A stretch of DNA of 64,000 nucleotides from Micromonospora coriariae (GCF_900091455.1 NZ_LT607412.1:3472001-3536000), one strand, 5' to 3'; counted from the stretch's first letter, positions 32,938 through 42,326 are shown. Notes: generated by a model from the sequence alone, not told the origin. Made by a program: numbers and translations.

Positions 32938-34040
32938 GCCCGTACCGCATTCCACGACCGCGGACCGCGGCCGGCCGGGTCGCCGGGCTGGTCGGCGCCG
33001 CGGTCGGGGTGGCCGCGGCCGGCCTGGCGGCCGGCGTCGCGACCGAGCGCACGCTGGTCCGCCGCCTGAAGGCCGACCCGACCGACCGCTACGCGCACGA
33101 GACGTTCGGCGAGCAGCGGTACGACGAGGCGTTCCGGCTGGAGTTGCCGGACGGCACCGACATCCACGTCGAGGTGGTCGAGCCGACCCGGCCGGTGCCC
33201 GGGCACCCGACGGTGGTGCTTGTGCACGGCTTCTGCCTGGACATGGGCACGTTCCACTTCCAGCGCCAGATGCTCGCCGCGCGCGGCGACTACCGGATCG
33301 TGACGTACGACCAGCCCGGTCACGGTCGGTCCGGCCGGCTGGAGAGCGGCGAGTACGACCTCGCCGCGCTCGGCCAGACGCTGCGCCGGGTGATCGACCG
33401 GACCACGCCCGAGGGGCCCCTGGTGCTGGTCGGTCACTCGATGGGCGGCATGACGATCATGGCGTTCGCCGAGTTGTTCCCGGAGCTGTTCGGTGACCGG
33501 GTGGTGGGCACGGTGCTGATGGCCACCTCGGGCGGGCTGATCGCGGAGACCAAGCTGGTCGCGCCGGCGCTGCTCGGCCGGGTCGGTGGGCCGGTGCTGT
33601 TCATGGTCAGCAACGCCACCCGGTACGGCGGACCGGTGATCGACAAGGCCCGCAAGTCGACCTCGAACGTGGCCTGGCTGCTCACCCGCAAGTACGGCTT
33701 CGGCACCCGCAAGCCCAGCCCGGCGCTGGTGTCCTACGTGGAGACGATGAACTCCCGGACGTCCGCCGACACGGTGACCCGCTACCTGCGGACCCTGGCG
33801 ACCCACTCGCGCTTCCCGGCGCTCGCGGCGCTGGCCGACACCCCTGTGCTGGTGGTGGTCGGCGACAAGGACATGATCACCCCGGTGACGCACTCGGAGG
33901 AGATCGTCCGGCGGTTGCCGCACGCCGAGTTCGTGAAGATCCAGGACAGCGGGCACGTGGTGATGCTGGAGCACGCGACCGAGGTCAACGCCGCGCTGGA
34001 GCGGTTCCTCGAGTCACTGCAGAGCGTGGAGGAACGGTGA
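32934..34040 (+). CDS. Alpha/beta-fold hydrolase, membrane-associated
   Basis: A 368-residue alpha/beta hydrolase with an N-terminal hydrophobic helix (about 16-40) that may anchor it or act as an uncleaved signal. HGFCLDMGTF forms the oxyanion region, GHSMGG is the nucleophile elbow, and VVGDKDMITP and DSGHVVMLEH supply the Asp and His of the triad. It is translationally coupled to both alr and tsaE. The substrate is unknown, though the place between these two genes is conserved in related actinobacteria as I recall it. Confidence 0.85.
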   Translation: MSPYRIPRPRTAAGRVAGLVGAAVGVAAAGLAAGVATERTLVRRLKADPTDRYAHETFGEQRYDEAFRLELPDGTDIHVEVVEPTRPVPGHPTVVLVHGFCLDMGTFHFQRQMLAARGDYRIVTYDQPGHGRSGRLESGEYDLAALGQTLRRVIDRTTPEGPLVLVGHSMGGMTIMAFAELFPELFGDRVVGTVLMATSGGLIAETKLVAPALLGRVGGPVLFMVSNATRYGGPVIDKARKSTSNVAWLLTRKYGFGTRKPSPALVSYVETMNSRTSADTVTRYLRTLATHSRFPALAALADTPVLVVVGDKDMITPVTHSEEIVRRLPHAEFVKIQDSGHVVMLEHATEVNAALERFLESLQSVEER

Positions 34041-34519
34041 GTCACGTCGTCAAGCTCCCGACCGTCGAGGACACCCGGGAGTTCGGCCGCCGGTTGGCCG
34101 GGCTGCTGCGCGCCGGCGACCTGGTGCTGCTGACCGGGCCGCTGGGTGCCGGCAAGACCGCCCTGACCCAGGGCATCGGCGCCGGGCTCGGGGTGGTCGG
34201 AGACATCACCTCGCCGACGTTCGTGATCGCCCGTGTGCACCGGCCCGACCCGGCCCGGGGCGGTCGGGTGGCCCTGGTGCATGCCGACGCGTACCGGCTG
34301 GGTGCCGCCACGGACCCGCGCGCCGAGATCGACGACCTGGACCTGGACGCCTCGGTCGACGAGTCGGTGACCGTGGTGGAGTGGGGCGAGGGCCTGGTGG
34401 AGCAGTTGGTGGACGCGCACCTGCGGGTCCGCATCGACCGCCGGGACGACGACACCCGGATCGTCGAGCTGGATCCGGTCGGTGGCGACTGGGCCCGGCG
34501 GCTCGCCGACCTGGGTTAG
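34037..34519 (+). CDS. tsaE: tRNA t6A biosynthesis ATPase TsaE
   Basis: ATPase of the TsaBDE complex that makes t6A37 in ANN-decoding tRNAs. Of 160 residues, the Walker A is GPLGAGKTAL, with the family motif SPTFVIARVH, the HADAYRLG strand and VVEWGEG after it. It starts at GTG 34037, overlapping the hydrolase stop. tsaB and tsaD lie 2-3 kb downstream, separated here by ung and an antisense regulator gene. Confidence 0.93.
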   Translation: MSHVVKLPTVEDTREFGRRLAGLLRAGDLVLLTGPLGAGKTALTQGIGAGLGVVGDITSPTFVIARVHRPDPARGGRVALVHADAYRLGAATDPRAEIDDLDLDASVDESVTVVEWGEGLVEQLVDAHLRVRIDRRDDDTRIVELDPVGGDWARRLADLG

Positions 34520-34588
34520 GCGGCCGGGGCGCTGTCGTACCGGATGCCTAGAGTGCGGGGGACCGACCCGCGCTGTGAGAGGTTCCTG

Positions 34589-35290
34589 ATGCCCGACGAC
34601 GCCCCCGCCCTGGATCTGCTGGCCCTGCTGCCCGAGCCGTGGCGTGCCGTGCTCACCCCCCACCTGGATCCGGCCCGCACCGCCGCGCTGGCCGAGTTCG
34701 TCGCCCGGGAGTACGCGACGCAGACCGTCTTCCCGCCGCTGGCGGACCTGTTCTCGGCATACCGGCTCTGTCCGCCGCAGGGCACCCGGGTGCTGATCCT
34801 CGGGCAGGACCCGTACCACCGGGCCGGGCAGGCGCACGGGCTGAGCTTCAGCGTCCGGGACGGGGTGACGGTGCCGCCGTCGCTGCGCAACGTCTTCAAG
34901 GAACTGGGTGAGGACCTGGGCGTGCCCAAGCCGCGCAGCGGCAACCTCGACGGCTGGGCCGCGCAGGGCGTGCTGCTGCTCAACGCGGTGCTGACGGTCC
35001 GTCAGGCCACCCCCGGCTCGCACGCCAACTCCGGTTGGGAAGAGTTCACCGACGCCACGATCCGGGCGCTGGACGCGTCACCCGACCGGGTGGTCTTCCT
35101 GCTCTGGGGCGGGTATGCCCGCAAGAAGGCCGCGCTGGTCACCAACCCGCAGCACGTGGTGCTGGAGGCCGGCCACCCGAGCCCGATGAACCCGCGCGGC
35201 TTCCTCGGCAGCCGGCCGTTCAGCGCGGCCAACAAGGCGCTCGCCGACGCCGGCCTGCCCACCATCGACTGGGACCGCACCGCCGGCTGA
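34589..35290 (+). CDS. ung: Uracil-DNA glycosylase, family 1
   Basis: Removes uracil from DNA. The 233 residues carry the catalytic water-activating loop GQDPYH, followed by HGLSFSV, LLLNAVLTVR, and the minor-groove loop HPSPMN (HPSPLS in the classic form). ATG 34589 has GAGAGG upstream. A TAGAGT hexamer at 34549-34554 is a plausible -10. It sits between tsaE and tsaB and converges on the XRE gene. Confidence 0.95.
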   Translation: MPDDAPALDLLALLPEPWRAVLTPHLDPARTAALAEFVAREYATQTVFPPLADLFSAYRLCPPQGTRVLILGQDPYHRAGQAHGLSFSVRDGVTVPPSLRNVFKELGEDLGVPKPRSGNLDGWAAQGVLLLNAVLTVRQATPGSHANSGWEEFTDATIRALDASPDRVVFLLWGGYARKKAALVTNPQHVVLEAGHPSPMNPRGFLGSRPFSAANKALADAGLPTIDWDRTAG

Positions 35291-35318
35291 CCCGGTCCGG
35301 GCCGACGGGTCGGGACCG

Positions 35319-36023
35319 TCATTTCCCGCCGGCGACCTGCCGGGCCCGATGACGACGCAGCAGGCCGGCCGCCCGCGGCTCGGTCAGCTCCAGATCGACC
35401 AGTGGCACGACCCGGTAACTCCGGCCCCCGTGGCACACCTCGATCGTTTCGGGCAGCTCGTCGCACATCGTGGCCCTGATCTCGCCGTAGCGGGTCGTCC
35501 AGAGATGCTCGCCCTGCTCCTCGGGCTCCAACCACACCCCGCCGAACTCACCCCAGCGGGCATTCCACCGCTGGCCGTAGGCCGCCTCCAGCCAGCGGGT
35601 GAACCGTTTCGAGTCCTGCCAACGCACGGCGATCTCCAGCGCCTCGACCGGCACCGGCGCGCCCTGCAACAGCGCCGCCGTGCTTCCGGTGATCACCTGT
35701 GGGAAGTCGGTGAGCCGGTCCAGCATCCGGTGCAGGCCCAGTTCGTCGATCCGCTCGGCGATCGGCCGGGCGGCCAGGTCGTCGATCCGGGCGTCCAGGT
35801 GTGCGTCCAGCGGCTCGACCCCGACGACCAACTGTGAGTCCATGGCCGCGAGCAGTCGCTCCAGCAGCGGGATGCTGGGCGTCCGATCGCCGCGTTCGAT
35901 CCGGGCGACGGTCGCCTGGCTGACCCCGGCCAGGTCGGCCAGGTCCCGCTGGTTCAGCTCGCGCAGGTGCCGTTGCTGTCGCACGACGGCGCCGAGGAGG
36001 AGGGCGAGGCGAGTGGAGGACAT
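35319..36023 (-). CDS. XRE-family regulator with nucleotidyltransferase-like C-terminus
   Basis: A 234-residue protein. Residues about 5-65 are a Cro/CI-type helix-turn-helix (LNQRDLADLAGVSQATVARIERG). From about 115 onward there is a region like the minimal nucleotidyltransferase/AbiEii fold: a glycine-serine loop (TGSTAALLQGAPVPV) followed by EALEIAV where active enzymes have a DxD. The catalytic aspartates therefore look replaced. It may be an antitoxin-like or metabolic regulator; no partner toxin gene is adjacent. A large palindrome about 100 bases upstream is a candidate operator. Start ATG 36023. Confidence 0.72.
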   Translation of the reverse strand: MSSTRLALLLGAVVRQQRHLRELNQRDLADLAGVSQATVARIERGDRTPSIPLLERLLAAMDSQLVVGVEPLDAHLDARIDDLAARPIAERIDELGLHRMLDRLTDFPQVITGSTAALLQGAPVPVEALEIAVRWQDSKRFTRWLEAAYGQRWNARWGEFGGVWLEPEEQGEHLWTTRYGEIRATMCDELPETIEVCHGGRSYRVVPLVDLELTEPRAAGLLRRHRARQVAGGK

Positions 36024-36119
36024 CCCGGCATCGTGGAACAAGGGGAGCGGCGGCGGTACCGGTGAGGCAACTTGTCGACTCACGGGCTCGTGCCTCGGGG
36101 CGGCGGGCCTCGCTCTGAT

Positions 36120-36167
36120 GAGCCTGATACCTGTGAGGCATAAATATGCCTGAGAGGTATCACGCTC
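36120..36167. promoter_or_regulatory. 48-bp palindromic operator between XRE gene and tsaB
   Basis: Nested inverted arms: GAGC/GCTC outermost, TGATACCT (36125-36132)/AGGTATCA (36155-36162), and AGGCAT (36136-36141)/ATGCCT (36146-36151) around an AAAT centre. Only a few positions are unpaired. The core is AT-rich and could overlap divergent -10 elements. It is the most extensive DNA palindrome in the window that is not a GC-rich terminator. Confidence 0.7.
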
Positions 36168-36243
36168 ACGAGGGTGACCGCCCCCCAACCCAAGCCCCGC
36201 GCCTTCGCCGGGGCCACCGGGTGGTGGGCCGGGCCGGGGCGGC

Positions 36244-36257
36244 TAGGCTGGCTAACC
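36244..36257 (+). promoter_or_regulatory. Leaderless promoter of tsaB
   Basis: TAGGCT (36244-36249) precedes the GTG at 36258 by 8 bases, with no ribosome-binding site. Confidence 0.5.
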
Positions 36258-36935
36258 GTGCTCGTACTCGTGGTGGACAGCTCGACCCCCGCGGTGACCG
36301 CAGCGCTGGTGGAGGTCTCGGCGGACGGCGTCGCGTCCCGGGCGCACCGGTGCACGGTCGACGCCCGCGCGCACGGTGAACTGCTGGCGCCTCAGGTCGA
36401 CGCGGTCCTCGCCGACGCCGACGCGCGCCCGCGGGACCTGGGCGCCATCGTCGCCGGGCTCGGCCCGGGGCCGTTCACCGGGCTGCGGGTCGGCCTGGTC
36501 ACCGCCGCCACCATGGGTCAGGTGCTCAGCATCCCGACGTACGGCGTCTGCTCGCTGGACGGCATCGGTTACCCGGCGGCAGCCGGCGAGCCGGTGCTGG
36601 CCGCCAGCGACGCTCGCCGCAAGGAGCTCTACTGGGCCGTCTACGACGGCGCCGGCCAGCGGATCATCGGACCCGAGGTGTCCACGCCCGCGGTGGCCGC
36701 CGCCCGCGCCCGGGAACAGGGAGCGACGGTCGCGGTCGGTGACGGTGCCCACCGGTACGCCGAGACTCTGAGCCTTCCGGTCCGGGTCGAGCCGCGCTAC
36801 CCGGACGCCACAGTGCTGGCGCTGCTCGCCGCCGAGCGGATCCGGGCCGGCGCACCCGGTGAGCGGCTCACCCCGCTCTACCTGCGCCGACCGGACGCCG
36901 TGGTGGCGACCGGCCGCAAACCGGTCCTCCCATGA
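36258..36935 (+). CDS. tsaB: t6A biosynthesis protein TsaB
   Basis: Inactive ASKHA-fold partner of TsaD, 225 residues. It begins VLVLVVDSSTPAVTAAL; GPGPFTGLRVGLVTA is the family hallmark. GTG at 36258 is preferred over an ATG/GTG further upstream because the extra 28 residues do not look protein-like and the -10 hexamer lies there. Its stop overlaps rimI as ATGA. Confidence 0.92.
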   Translation: MLVLVVDSSTPAVTAALVEVSADGVASRAHRCTVDARAHGELLAPQVDAVLADADARPRDLGAIVAGLGPGPFTGLRVGLVTAATMGQVLSIPTYGVCSLDGIGYPAAAGEPVLAASDARRKELYWAVYDGAGQRIIGPEVSTPAVAAARAREQGATVAVGDGAHRYAETLSLPVRVEPRYPDATVLALLAAERIRAGAPGERLTPLYLRRPDAVVATGRKPVLP

Positions 36936-37411
36936 GCGTGCGGCTGGACCGTTTCCGCTGGTGGCACATCGACCAGGTGCTGCCGATCGAGGCGGACCTC
37001 TTCGGCGCCGAGCAGTGGTCGCCGGCGATGTTCTGGAACGAGCTGGCCAACGGGCACCACTACCGGGTCGCCGTCGACGACGACGGCACGGTGCTGGGCT
37101 ACGCCGGGCTCGCCGGTGCTCCGCCGGACGAGGTGTGGGTGCAGAACATCGCGGTCCGCCGCGACGCGCAGCGGCGCGGTGTCGGCCGTGCCCTGCTGGA
37201 GGAACTGCTCGCCGAGGCGGCCCGGGTCGGTGCCCGCAGCACCCTGCTGGAGGTCGCCGTGGACAACGCCCCCGCACAGCGGCTCTACGCGATGTACGGG
37301 TTCGAGCCGATCGGGGTGCGGCGCGGCTACTACCAACCGAGCAACACCGACGCGCTGGTCATGCAGCGCGTCGCCGAGTCGACCGGGGACGGACCACACG
37401 ACCATGGCTGA
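36932..37411 (+). CDS. rimI: Ribosomal protein S18 alanine N-acetyltransferase
   Basis: GNAT acetyltransferase of 159 residues. The acetyl-CoA loop [18 protein letters not shown] is clear, followed by [20 protein letters not shown] and a C-terminal [15 protein letters not shown] typical of RimI. It is coupled to tsaB upstream and overlaps tsaD by eight bases. Confidence 0.92.
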   Translation: MSVRLDRFRWWHIDQVLPIEADLFGAEQWSPAMFWNELANGHHYRVAVDDDGTVLGYAGLAGAPPDEVWVQNIAVRRDAQRRGVGRALLEELLAEAARVGARSTLLEVAVDNAPAQRLYAMYGFEPIGVRRGYYQPSNTDALVMQRVAESTGDGPHDHG

Positions 37412-38450
37412 CGAACCGCTGATCCTGGGCATCGAGACCTCCTGCGACGAGACCGGCGTCGGCATCGTGCGAGGGCACACACTGCTGGCCGACGCGCTCG
37501 CCTCCAGCGTCGAGGAGCACGCCCGGTTCGGGGGCGTGGTGCCCGAGGTGGCCAGCCGGGCCCACCTCGAGGCCATCGTGCCGACCATGGACCGGGCGCT
37601 GGCCGAGGCCGGCGTCACCCTGGCCGACATCGACGCGATCGCGGTCACCTCCGGCCCCGGGCTGGCCGGCGCGCTGCTGGTCGGCGTCGCCGCCGCCAAG
37701 GGGTACGCGGTCGCCGCGGAGAAGCCGGTGTACGGCGTCAACCACCTGGCGGCGCACGTGGCCGTGGACACCCTGGAACACGGTCCGCTCCCCGAACCCG
37801 CCATCGCGCTGCTGGTGTCCGGCGGGCACTCGTCCCTCCTGCTCGTCGACGACCTGGCCCGGGGCGTCACCCCGCTGGGCGCCACCATCGACGACGCCGC
37901 CGGCGAGGCGTTCGACAAGGTCGCCCGGCTGCTCGGGCTGCCGTTTCCGGGCGGCCCGCCCATCGACCGCGAAGCCCGGGCCGGGGACGCCGCCGCGATC
38001 GCCTTCCCGCGCGGCCTGACCGCCGCCAAGGACCTCGCCGCGCACCGGTACGACTTCTCGTTCTCCGGACTGAAGACGGCGGTGGCCCGCTGGGTCGAGG
38101 CGCGGCAGCGCGCTGGCGAGCCGGTGCCGGTGGCCGACGTTGCCGCGTCCTTCCAGGAGGCGGTCTGTGACGTGCTGACCACCAAGGCGCTCGCCGCCTG
38201 CCGGGCGAACGGAATCGAGACCCTGGTGATCGGCGGGGGCGTGGCGGCGAACTCGCGGCTGCGGGCATTGGCCGAGCAGCGGGCCGAGAAGTACGGCATC
38301 CGGGTCCGGGTGCCCCGGCCGAAGCTCTGCACCGACAACGGGGCGATGGTCGCCGCGCTCGGGTCGCACCTGGTCGCCGCCGGGGTCGCGCCCAGCCGGC
38401 TGGACCTGCCGGCCGACTCGGCGCTGCCGTTGACCACGGTCAGCGTGTGA
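37404..38450 (+). CDS. tsaD: tRNA t6A37 threonylcarbamoyltransferase TsaD
   Basis: Catalytic subunit that transfers the threonylcarbamoyl group to A37, 348 residues. [14 protein letters not shown] begins the ASKHA fold, NHLAAHVA supplies the metal-binding histidines, and [10 protein letters not shown] and [10 protein letters not shown] follow. The start ATG 37404 lies inside the rimI end. Its stop overlaps the start of a small downstream gene. Confidence 0.96.
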   Translation: MADEPLILGIETSCDETGVGIVRGHTLLADALASSVEEHARFGGVVPEVASRAHLEAIVPTMDRALAEAGVTLADIDAIAVTSGPGLAGALLVGVAAAKGYAVAAEKPVYGVNHLAAHVAVDTLEHGPLPEPAIALLVSGGHSSLLLVDDLARGVTPLGATIDDAAGEAFDKVARLLGLPFPGGPPIDREARAGDAAAIAFPRGLTAAKDLAAHRYDFSFSGLKTAVARWVEARQRAGEPVPVADVAASFQEAVCDVLTTKALAACRANGIETLVIGGGVAANSRLRALAEQRAEKYGIRVRVPRPKLCTDNGAMVAALGSHLVAAGVAPSRLDLPADSALPLTTVSV

Positions 38451-38719
38451 CGGGGACGGCGGACATGATCGTGCGGATGTGGGAGGCGCGCGCCGAGGCG
38501 TACGGCGTCGCCGACCTGATCACCTGGGTGTGCGACACCGCCCTGCCCGAGTTGGAGCACGACCCGCTGCACGTGTCCAGCGAGGTGTTCTCCTCCACCG
38601 ACCACCGGGTGGTGGTCATCTCCAAATGGCGCAGCAACCCGCGCCCGTTACCCGAGCCGCCCGCTCTGCTGGTGGCCCGCGCACCGCACTCCTGGGACTT
38701 CACCCAGGTCGACCGCTGA
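38447..38719 (+). CDS. Conserved small protein coupled to tsaD
   Basis: A 90-residue protein that begins at a GTG overlapping the tsaD stop (GTGA). It has no signal peptide or membrane segment. The pattern of a short acidic helix ([18 protein letters not shown]), a strand with [13 protein letters not shown] and a tail [11 protein letters not shown] recalls small dimeric alpha/beta-barrel (ABM-like) proteins, but I do not recognise it with certainty. Coupling to tsaD is the main clue to its role. Confidence 0.65.
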   Translation: MTGTADMIVRMWEARAEAYGVADLITWVCDTALPELEHDPLHVSSEVFSSTDHRVVVISKWRSNPRPLPEPPALLVARAPHSWDFTQVDR

Positions 38720-38820
38720 CCCCGTCGACCCAACTGCTCGGGTGAGCTGCGGCACGTTCGGCACCCTCGGGCGGTAATTGATTCGCCCGGGCCAGTGTCG
38801 CCGCCTAGCGTCGAGCCGCT

Positions 38821-40521
38821 ATGCGCTTCTCACCGGCCGGCGAACCCGGCATACCCGATACCCGGTCGGCGACCCGCTATCTGATCTGGTTGGCCGGCCG
38901 GCACAAGCCGCTGTTCACCGCCGGCATCGCGCTCGGTGTGGTGTGGATGGTGGCGCAGGCGCTGATGCCGGCCGCCGTCGGCCGGGCCGTCGACGGGTTG
39001 GCACGCCGCGATGAGGGCGCTCTGCTCACCTGGGGTCTGGTGCTGCTCGGGCTGGGCGTGCTCCAGGCGGTGGCAGGGATCCTGCGGCACCGCTGCGCCG
39101 TGCACAACTGGCTGGCCGGGGCGTACCGGACTGTGCAGTTGACGGTGGCGGCGGCGAACCGGCTCGGCGCCGCGCTGCCCCGCCGGGTGGCCGCCGGCGA
39201 GGTGGTGAGCATCGGTACCGCCGACATCGGCCAGATCGGGCACGCCATCGACATCACCGCCCGGGGCACCGGTTCGCTGGTCGCGATCGCCACCGTCGCG
39301 GTGATCCTGCTGAACGCCTCCATGCCGCTCGGGCTGGTCGTGGTGCTCGGAGTGCCGTTGCTGATGGCGGTGGTGGCGCTGCTCATCCGGCCGCTGCACC
39401 GCCAGCAGCAGGCGTACCGGGACGCCGAGGGAGCGCTCACCACCCGGGCCGGCGACATCGTCTCCGGGTTGCGGGTGCTGCGCGGCGTCGGTGGCGAGCC
39501 GGTGCTCTCCGCCCGCTACCGGGCCCGGTCACAGGAGTTGCGTACGCGTGGCCTGCGGGTGGCCCGCGTCGAGTCGCTGCTGGAGGCGGCGCAGGTGCTG
39601 CTGCCCGGTGCCTTCCTGGTGCTGGTGACCTGGTTGGGCGCCCGGTTCGCGCTGCGCGACCAGATCAGCGCCGGGCAACTGGTCGCCTTCTACGGCTACA
39701 CCGCGTTCCTGGTCAGCCCGCTGCGCAACCTCACCGAGGCGGTCGACAAGCTGACCCGTGGGCACGTGTCGGCCCGCCGGGTGGTCCGACTGCTGCAACT
39801 CACCCCGGAACTGGTCGACCCGGCGCAGCCGGTGGCGCTGCCGGACGGGCCGGGTGAGCTGGCCGACCCCGCCTCCGGGGTGGTGCTGCCCCCCGGCCGG
39901 TTCACCGCGCTGGCCGCCGCCGCCCCCGAGGACGCGGCCGCGATCGTGGACCGGCTCGGCCGGTACACCGATTCGGACGCCACGCTGCACGGCGTACCGC
40001 TGCGGTCGCTCGCGCTGGCGACGGTGCGCGCGCGGATCCTGGTGGCCGACAACGACGCACATCTGTTCACCGGTCGGCTCCGCACGGAGTTGGACCCGCA
40101 CGACCGGGGCGACGACGCGGCGCTCACCGCGGCGCTGGTCGCGGCGAGCGCCACGGACATCGTCGAGGCGCTGCCCGACGGGTTGGACAGCCCGGTGGCC
40201 GAGCGTGGGCGGGAGTTCTCCGGGGGGCAGCGGCAGCGGCTGCGGTTGGCCCGCGCGCTGGTCGCCGACCCGGAGACGTTGCTGCTGGTCGAGCCGACCA
40301 GCGCGGTCGACGCGCACACCGAGGCCCGCATCGCGCAGCGGTTGGGTGACGCGCGTGCCGGCCGGACCACAGTGGTCTGCACCACCAGCCCGCTGGTGCT
40401 CAGCCGAGCCGACCGGGTGATCTTCGTGGAGGACGGCAAGGTGGTGGCCGAGGGGACACACGCCGAACTGCTGGACGGCGAACCGCGCTACCGGGCGACG
40501 GTCAGCCGGGAGGAGGACTGA
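38821..40521 (+). CDS. ABC exporter half, degenerate ATPase site
   Basis: A 566-residue half-transporter with six membrane helices (about 25-320) and a C-terminal ATPase domain. The Walker A is lost: where GxxGxGKS/T is expected near 360-375 there is AAAAPEDAAAIVDRLG. The signature SGGQRQR near 466 is intact, Walker B reads LLLVEPTSAVD (the Asp before Glu is Val), and the H-loop histidine is missing (TTSPL). It must work as a heterodimer with the next gene, with which it overlaps by one base. A TAGCGT -10 lies 9 bases before the ATG. Confidence 0.88.
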   Translation: MRFSPAGEPGIPDTRSATRYLIWLAGRHKPLFTAGIALGVVWMVAQALMPAAVGRAVDGLARRDEGALLTWGLVLLGLGVLQAVAGILRHRCAVHNWLAGAYRTVQLTVAAANRLGAALPRRVAAGEVVSIGTADIGQIGHAIDITARGTGSLVAIATVAVILLNASMPLGLVVVLGVPLLMAVVALLIRPLHRQQQAYRDAEGALTTRAGDIVSGLRVLRGVGGEPVLSARYRARSQELRTRGLRVARVESLLEAAQVLLPGAFLVLVTWLGARFALRDQISAGQLVAFYGYTAFLVSPLRNLTEAVDKLTRGHVSARRVVRLLQLTPELVDPAQPVALPDGPGELADPASGVVLPPGRFTALAAAAPEDAAAIVDRLGRYTDSDATLHGVPLRSLALATVRARILVADNDAHLFTGRLRTELDPHDRGDDAALTAALVAASATDIVEALPDGLDSPVAERGREFSGGQRQRLRLARALVADPETLLLVEPTSAVDAHTEARIAQRLGDARAGRTTVVCTTSPLVLSRADRVIFVEDGKVVAEGTHAELLDGEPRYRATVSREED

Positions 40522-42326
40522 TGGCCACCGCACTGCCGGTCGCCGACGCGCGGCAGGTCCGTCGGTACGCGCGCACGCTTGTCCGCCGGCACCCGCGCGC
40601 GCTGGCCGCCGCGCTGGGCCTGCACGCGCTGGCCGCAGCCGCCGGGCTGGCCGCGCCGCGGCTGCTCGGCGACCTCGTGGAGGGCATCGCCCGAGGTGTC
40701 GGCCAGTCCACCGTGGACCGGGTCGCGCTGCTCATCGGCGGTTTCGTGCTGGCCCAGTCGGTGCTGGTCCGGTTCGCCCACCTGGCCTCGGCCCGGCTCG
40801 GTGAGCGGGTCCTCGCCGAGCTGCGTGAGGAGTTCGTGGACCGGATCCTCGACCTGCCGCTGGCCACCGTCGAGCGGGCCGGCACCGGCGATCTGCTCAC
40901 CCGCACCTCCCGGGACGTCTCCGCGTTGTCGCGGACCGTCCGCCTGGCGGTGCCGGAGACACTGATCGCGGTGGTCACCACCGGGTTCGTCATCGGCGCG
41001 CTGCTGTTGATCGGCCCACTGCTCGCGCTGCCCTGCCTGCTGGCGGTGCCGCTGCTGTGGGCCGGCACCCGCTGGTACCTGCGCCGCGCACCCGCCGGCT
41101 ACCTGCGGGAGAACGCCGCCTACTCGGACATCACCGACGGCATCAGCGAGACCGTCGAGGGCTCGCGGACCACCGAGGCGTTGCGGCAGCAGGCGCGCCG
41201 CCGGGCCCGCACCGACGTGGACGTCCGCCGGTCGTACGCGGCGGAGCGGTACACCCTCAACCTGCGGACCGTCTTCTTCCCGGTTGCCGAGATCGGGTAC
41301 GTGGTGCCGGTGGTCGCCACGCTGCTGATCGGTGGCTGGTTCTACCTGCGGGGCTGGGTCAGCCTCGGTCAGGTCACCGCGGCCACCCTCTACGTGCAGC
41401 AGCTGGTGGACCCGGTCGACCGGCTGCTGTCCTGGCTGGACGAGCTTCAGGTGGGCGGTGCCTCGATGGCCCGCCTGCTGGGGGTGGCCCGTACCGGCGA
41501 CGGCCCCGCCGCCGACGCGCGGCCCGCCGGCACCGAGCCGTCCCCCGCCGCGTCCGTGGACGGCGGCGCGGAGCAGCTCGCCGCGCGCGACGTCCGGTAC
41601 GCGTACCGCACGGGGCGGGACGTGCTGCACGGGGTGACCCTGGTCCCGAGGCCGGGGGAGAAGCTGGCCATGGTGGGGCCGTCCGGTGCCGGCAAGTCCA
41701 CTCTGGGTCGCCTGCTGGCCGGGGTGCACGCTCCCCGCAGCGGCTCGGTGACTGTGGACGGGCGGCGGCTCGACGAGCTGCCGCTGGACGAGCTGCGCTC
41801 GCACGTCGCGCTTGTCACCCAGGAGCACCACGTCTTCATCGGTTCGTTGCGGGAGAACGTGGCCATGGTCCGGCCGGGCGCCGATCCGGCGCAGGTGCGG
41901 GCGGCGCTCGCCGCGGTCGCCGCCCTGGACTGGGCCGACGCGTTGCCCGACGGGCTGGAGACCGTGGTCGGCGCCGGTGGCCATCCGCTCTCTCCGGCGC
42001 AGTCGCAGCAGGTGGCGCTGGCCCGGCTGGTGCTGGCCGACCCGCACACCCTGGTGCTGGACGAGGCGACCTCGCTGATCGACCCGCGTGCCGCCCGGGA
42101 GTTGGAACGCTCCCTGGCCGCCGTGCTGGCCGGTCGTACGGTGATCGCCATCGCGCACCGGCTCTTCTCGGCGCACGACGCCGACCGCGTGGCGGTGGTC
42201 GAGGACGGCCGGATCACCGAGCTGGGCCCGCACGACGAGTTGGTGGCGGCCGGTGGCTCGTACGCGGCGCTGTGGCACTCCTGGCACCACAGCGACGCGC
42301 CCGGCGACCGGTCCGCCACCAGCTAG
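40521..42326 (+). CDS. ABC exporter half, catalytic Walker motifs
   Basis: A 601-residue half-transporter, the partner of the preceding gene. Six membrane helices (about 25-310) precede an ATPase domain with intact Walker A (GPSGAGKST near 386), Q-loop (LVTQEHH), Walker B (LVLDEATSLID near 510) and H-loop (AIAHR). The signature is altered to LSPAQSQQ near 490. Combined with the intact signature of its partner this gives exactly one complete ATP site. The substrate, lipid, peptide or drug, is unknown. Confidence 0.9.
   Translation: MATALPVADARQVRRYARTLVRRHPRALAAALGLHALAAAAGLAAPRLLGDLVEGIARGVGQSTVDRVALLIGGFVLAQSVLVRFAHLASARLGERVLAELREEFVDRILDLPLATVERAGTGDLLTRTSRDVSALSRTVRLAVPETLIAVVTTGFVIGALLLIGPLLALPCLLAVPLLWAGTRWYLRRAPAGYLRENAAYSDITDGISETVEGSRTTEALRQQARRRARTDVDVRRSYAAERYTLNLRTVFFPVAEIGYVVPVVATLLIGGWFYLRGWVSLGQVTAATLYVQQLVDPVDRLLSWLDELQVGGASMARLLGVARTGDGPAADARPAGTEPSPAASVDGGAEQLAARDVRYAYRTGRDVLHGVTLVPRPGEKLAMVGPSGAGKSTLGRLLAGVHAPRSGSVTVDGRRLDELPLDELRSHVALVTQEHHVFIGSLRENVAMVRPGADPAQVRAALAAVAALDWADALPDGLETVVGAGGHPLSPAQSQQVALARLVLADPHTLVLDEATSLIDPRAARELERSLAAVLAGRTVIAIAHRLFSAHDADRVAVVEDGRITELGPHDELVAAGGSYAALWHSWHHSDAPGDRSATS

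Noticed and set aside
35291..35318. Terminator between ung and the XRE gene
   Set aside because: GGTCC/GGACC arms exist, but pairing requires a four-base bulge; too weak to call.
36174..36257. Longer N-terminus for TsaB
   Set aside because: The added residues do not resemble the family and would place a -10 hexamer inside the gene.
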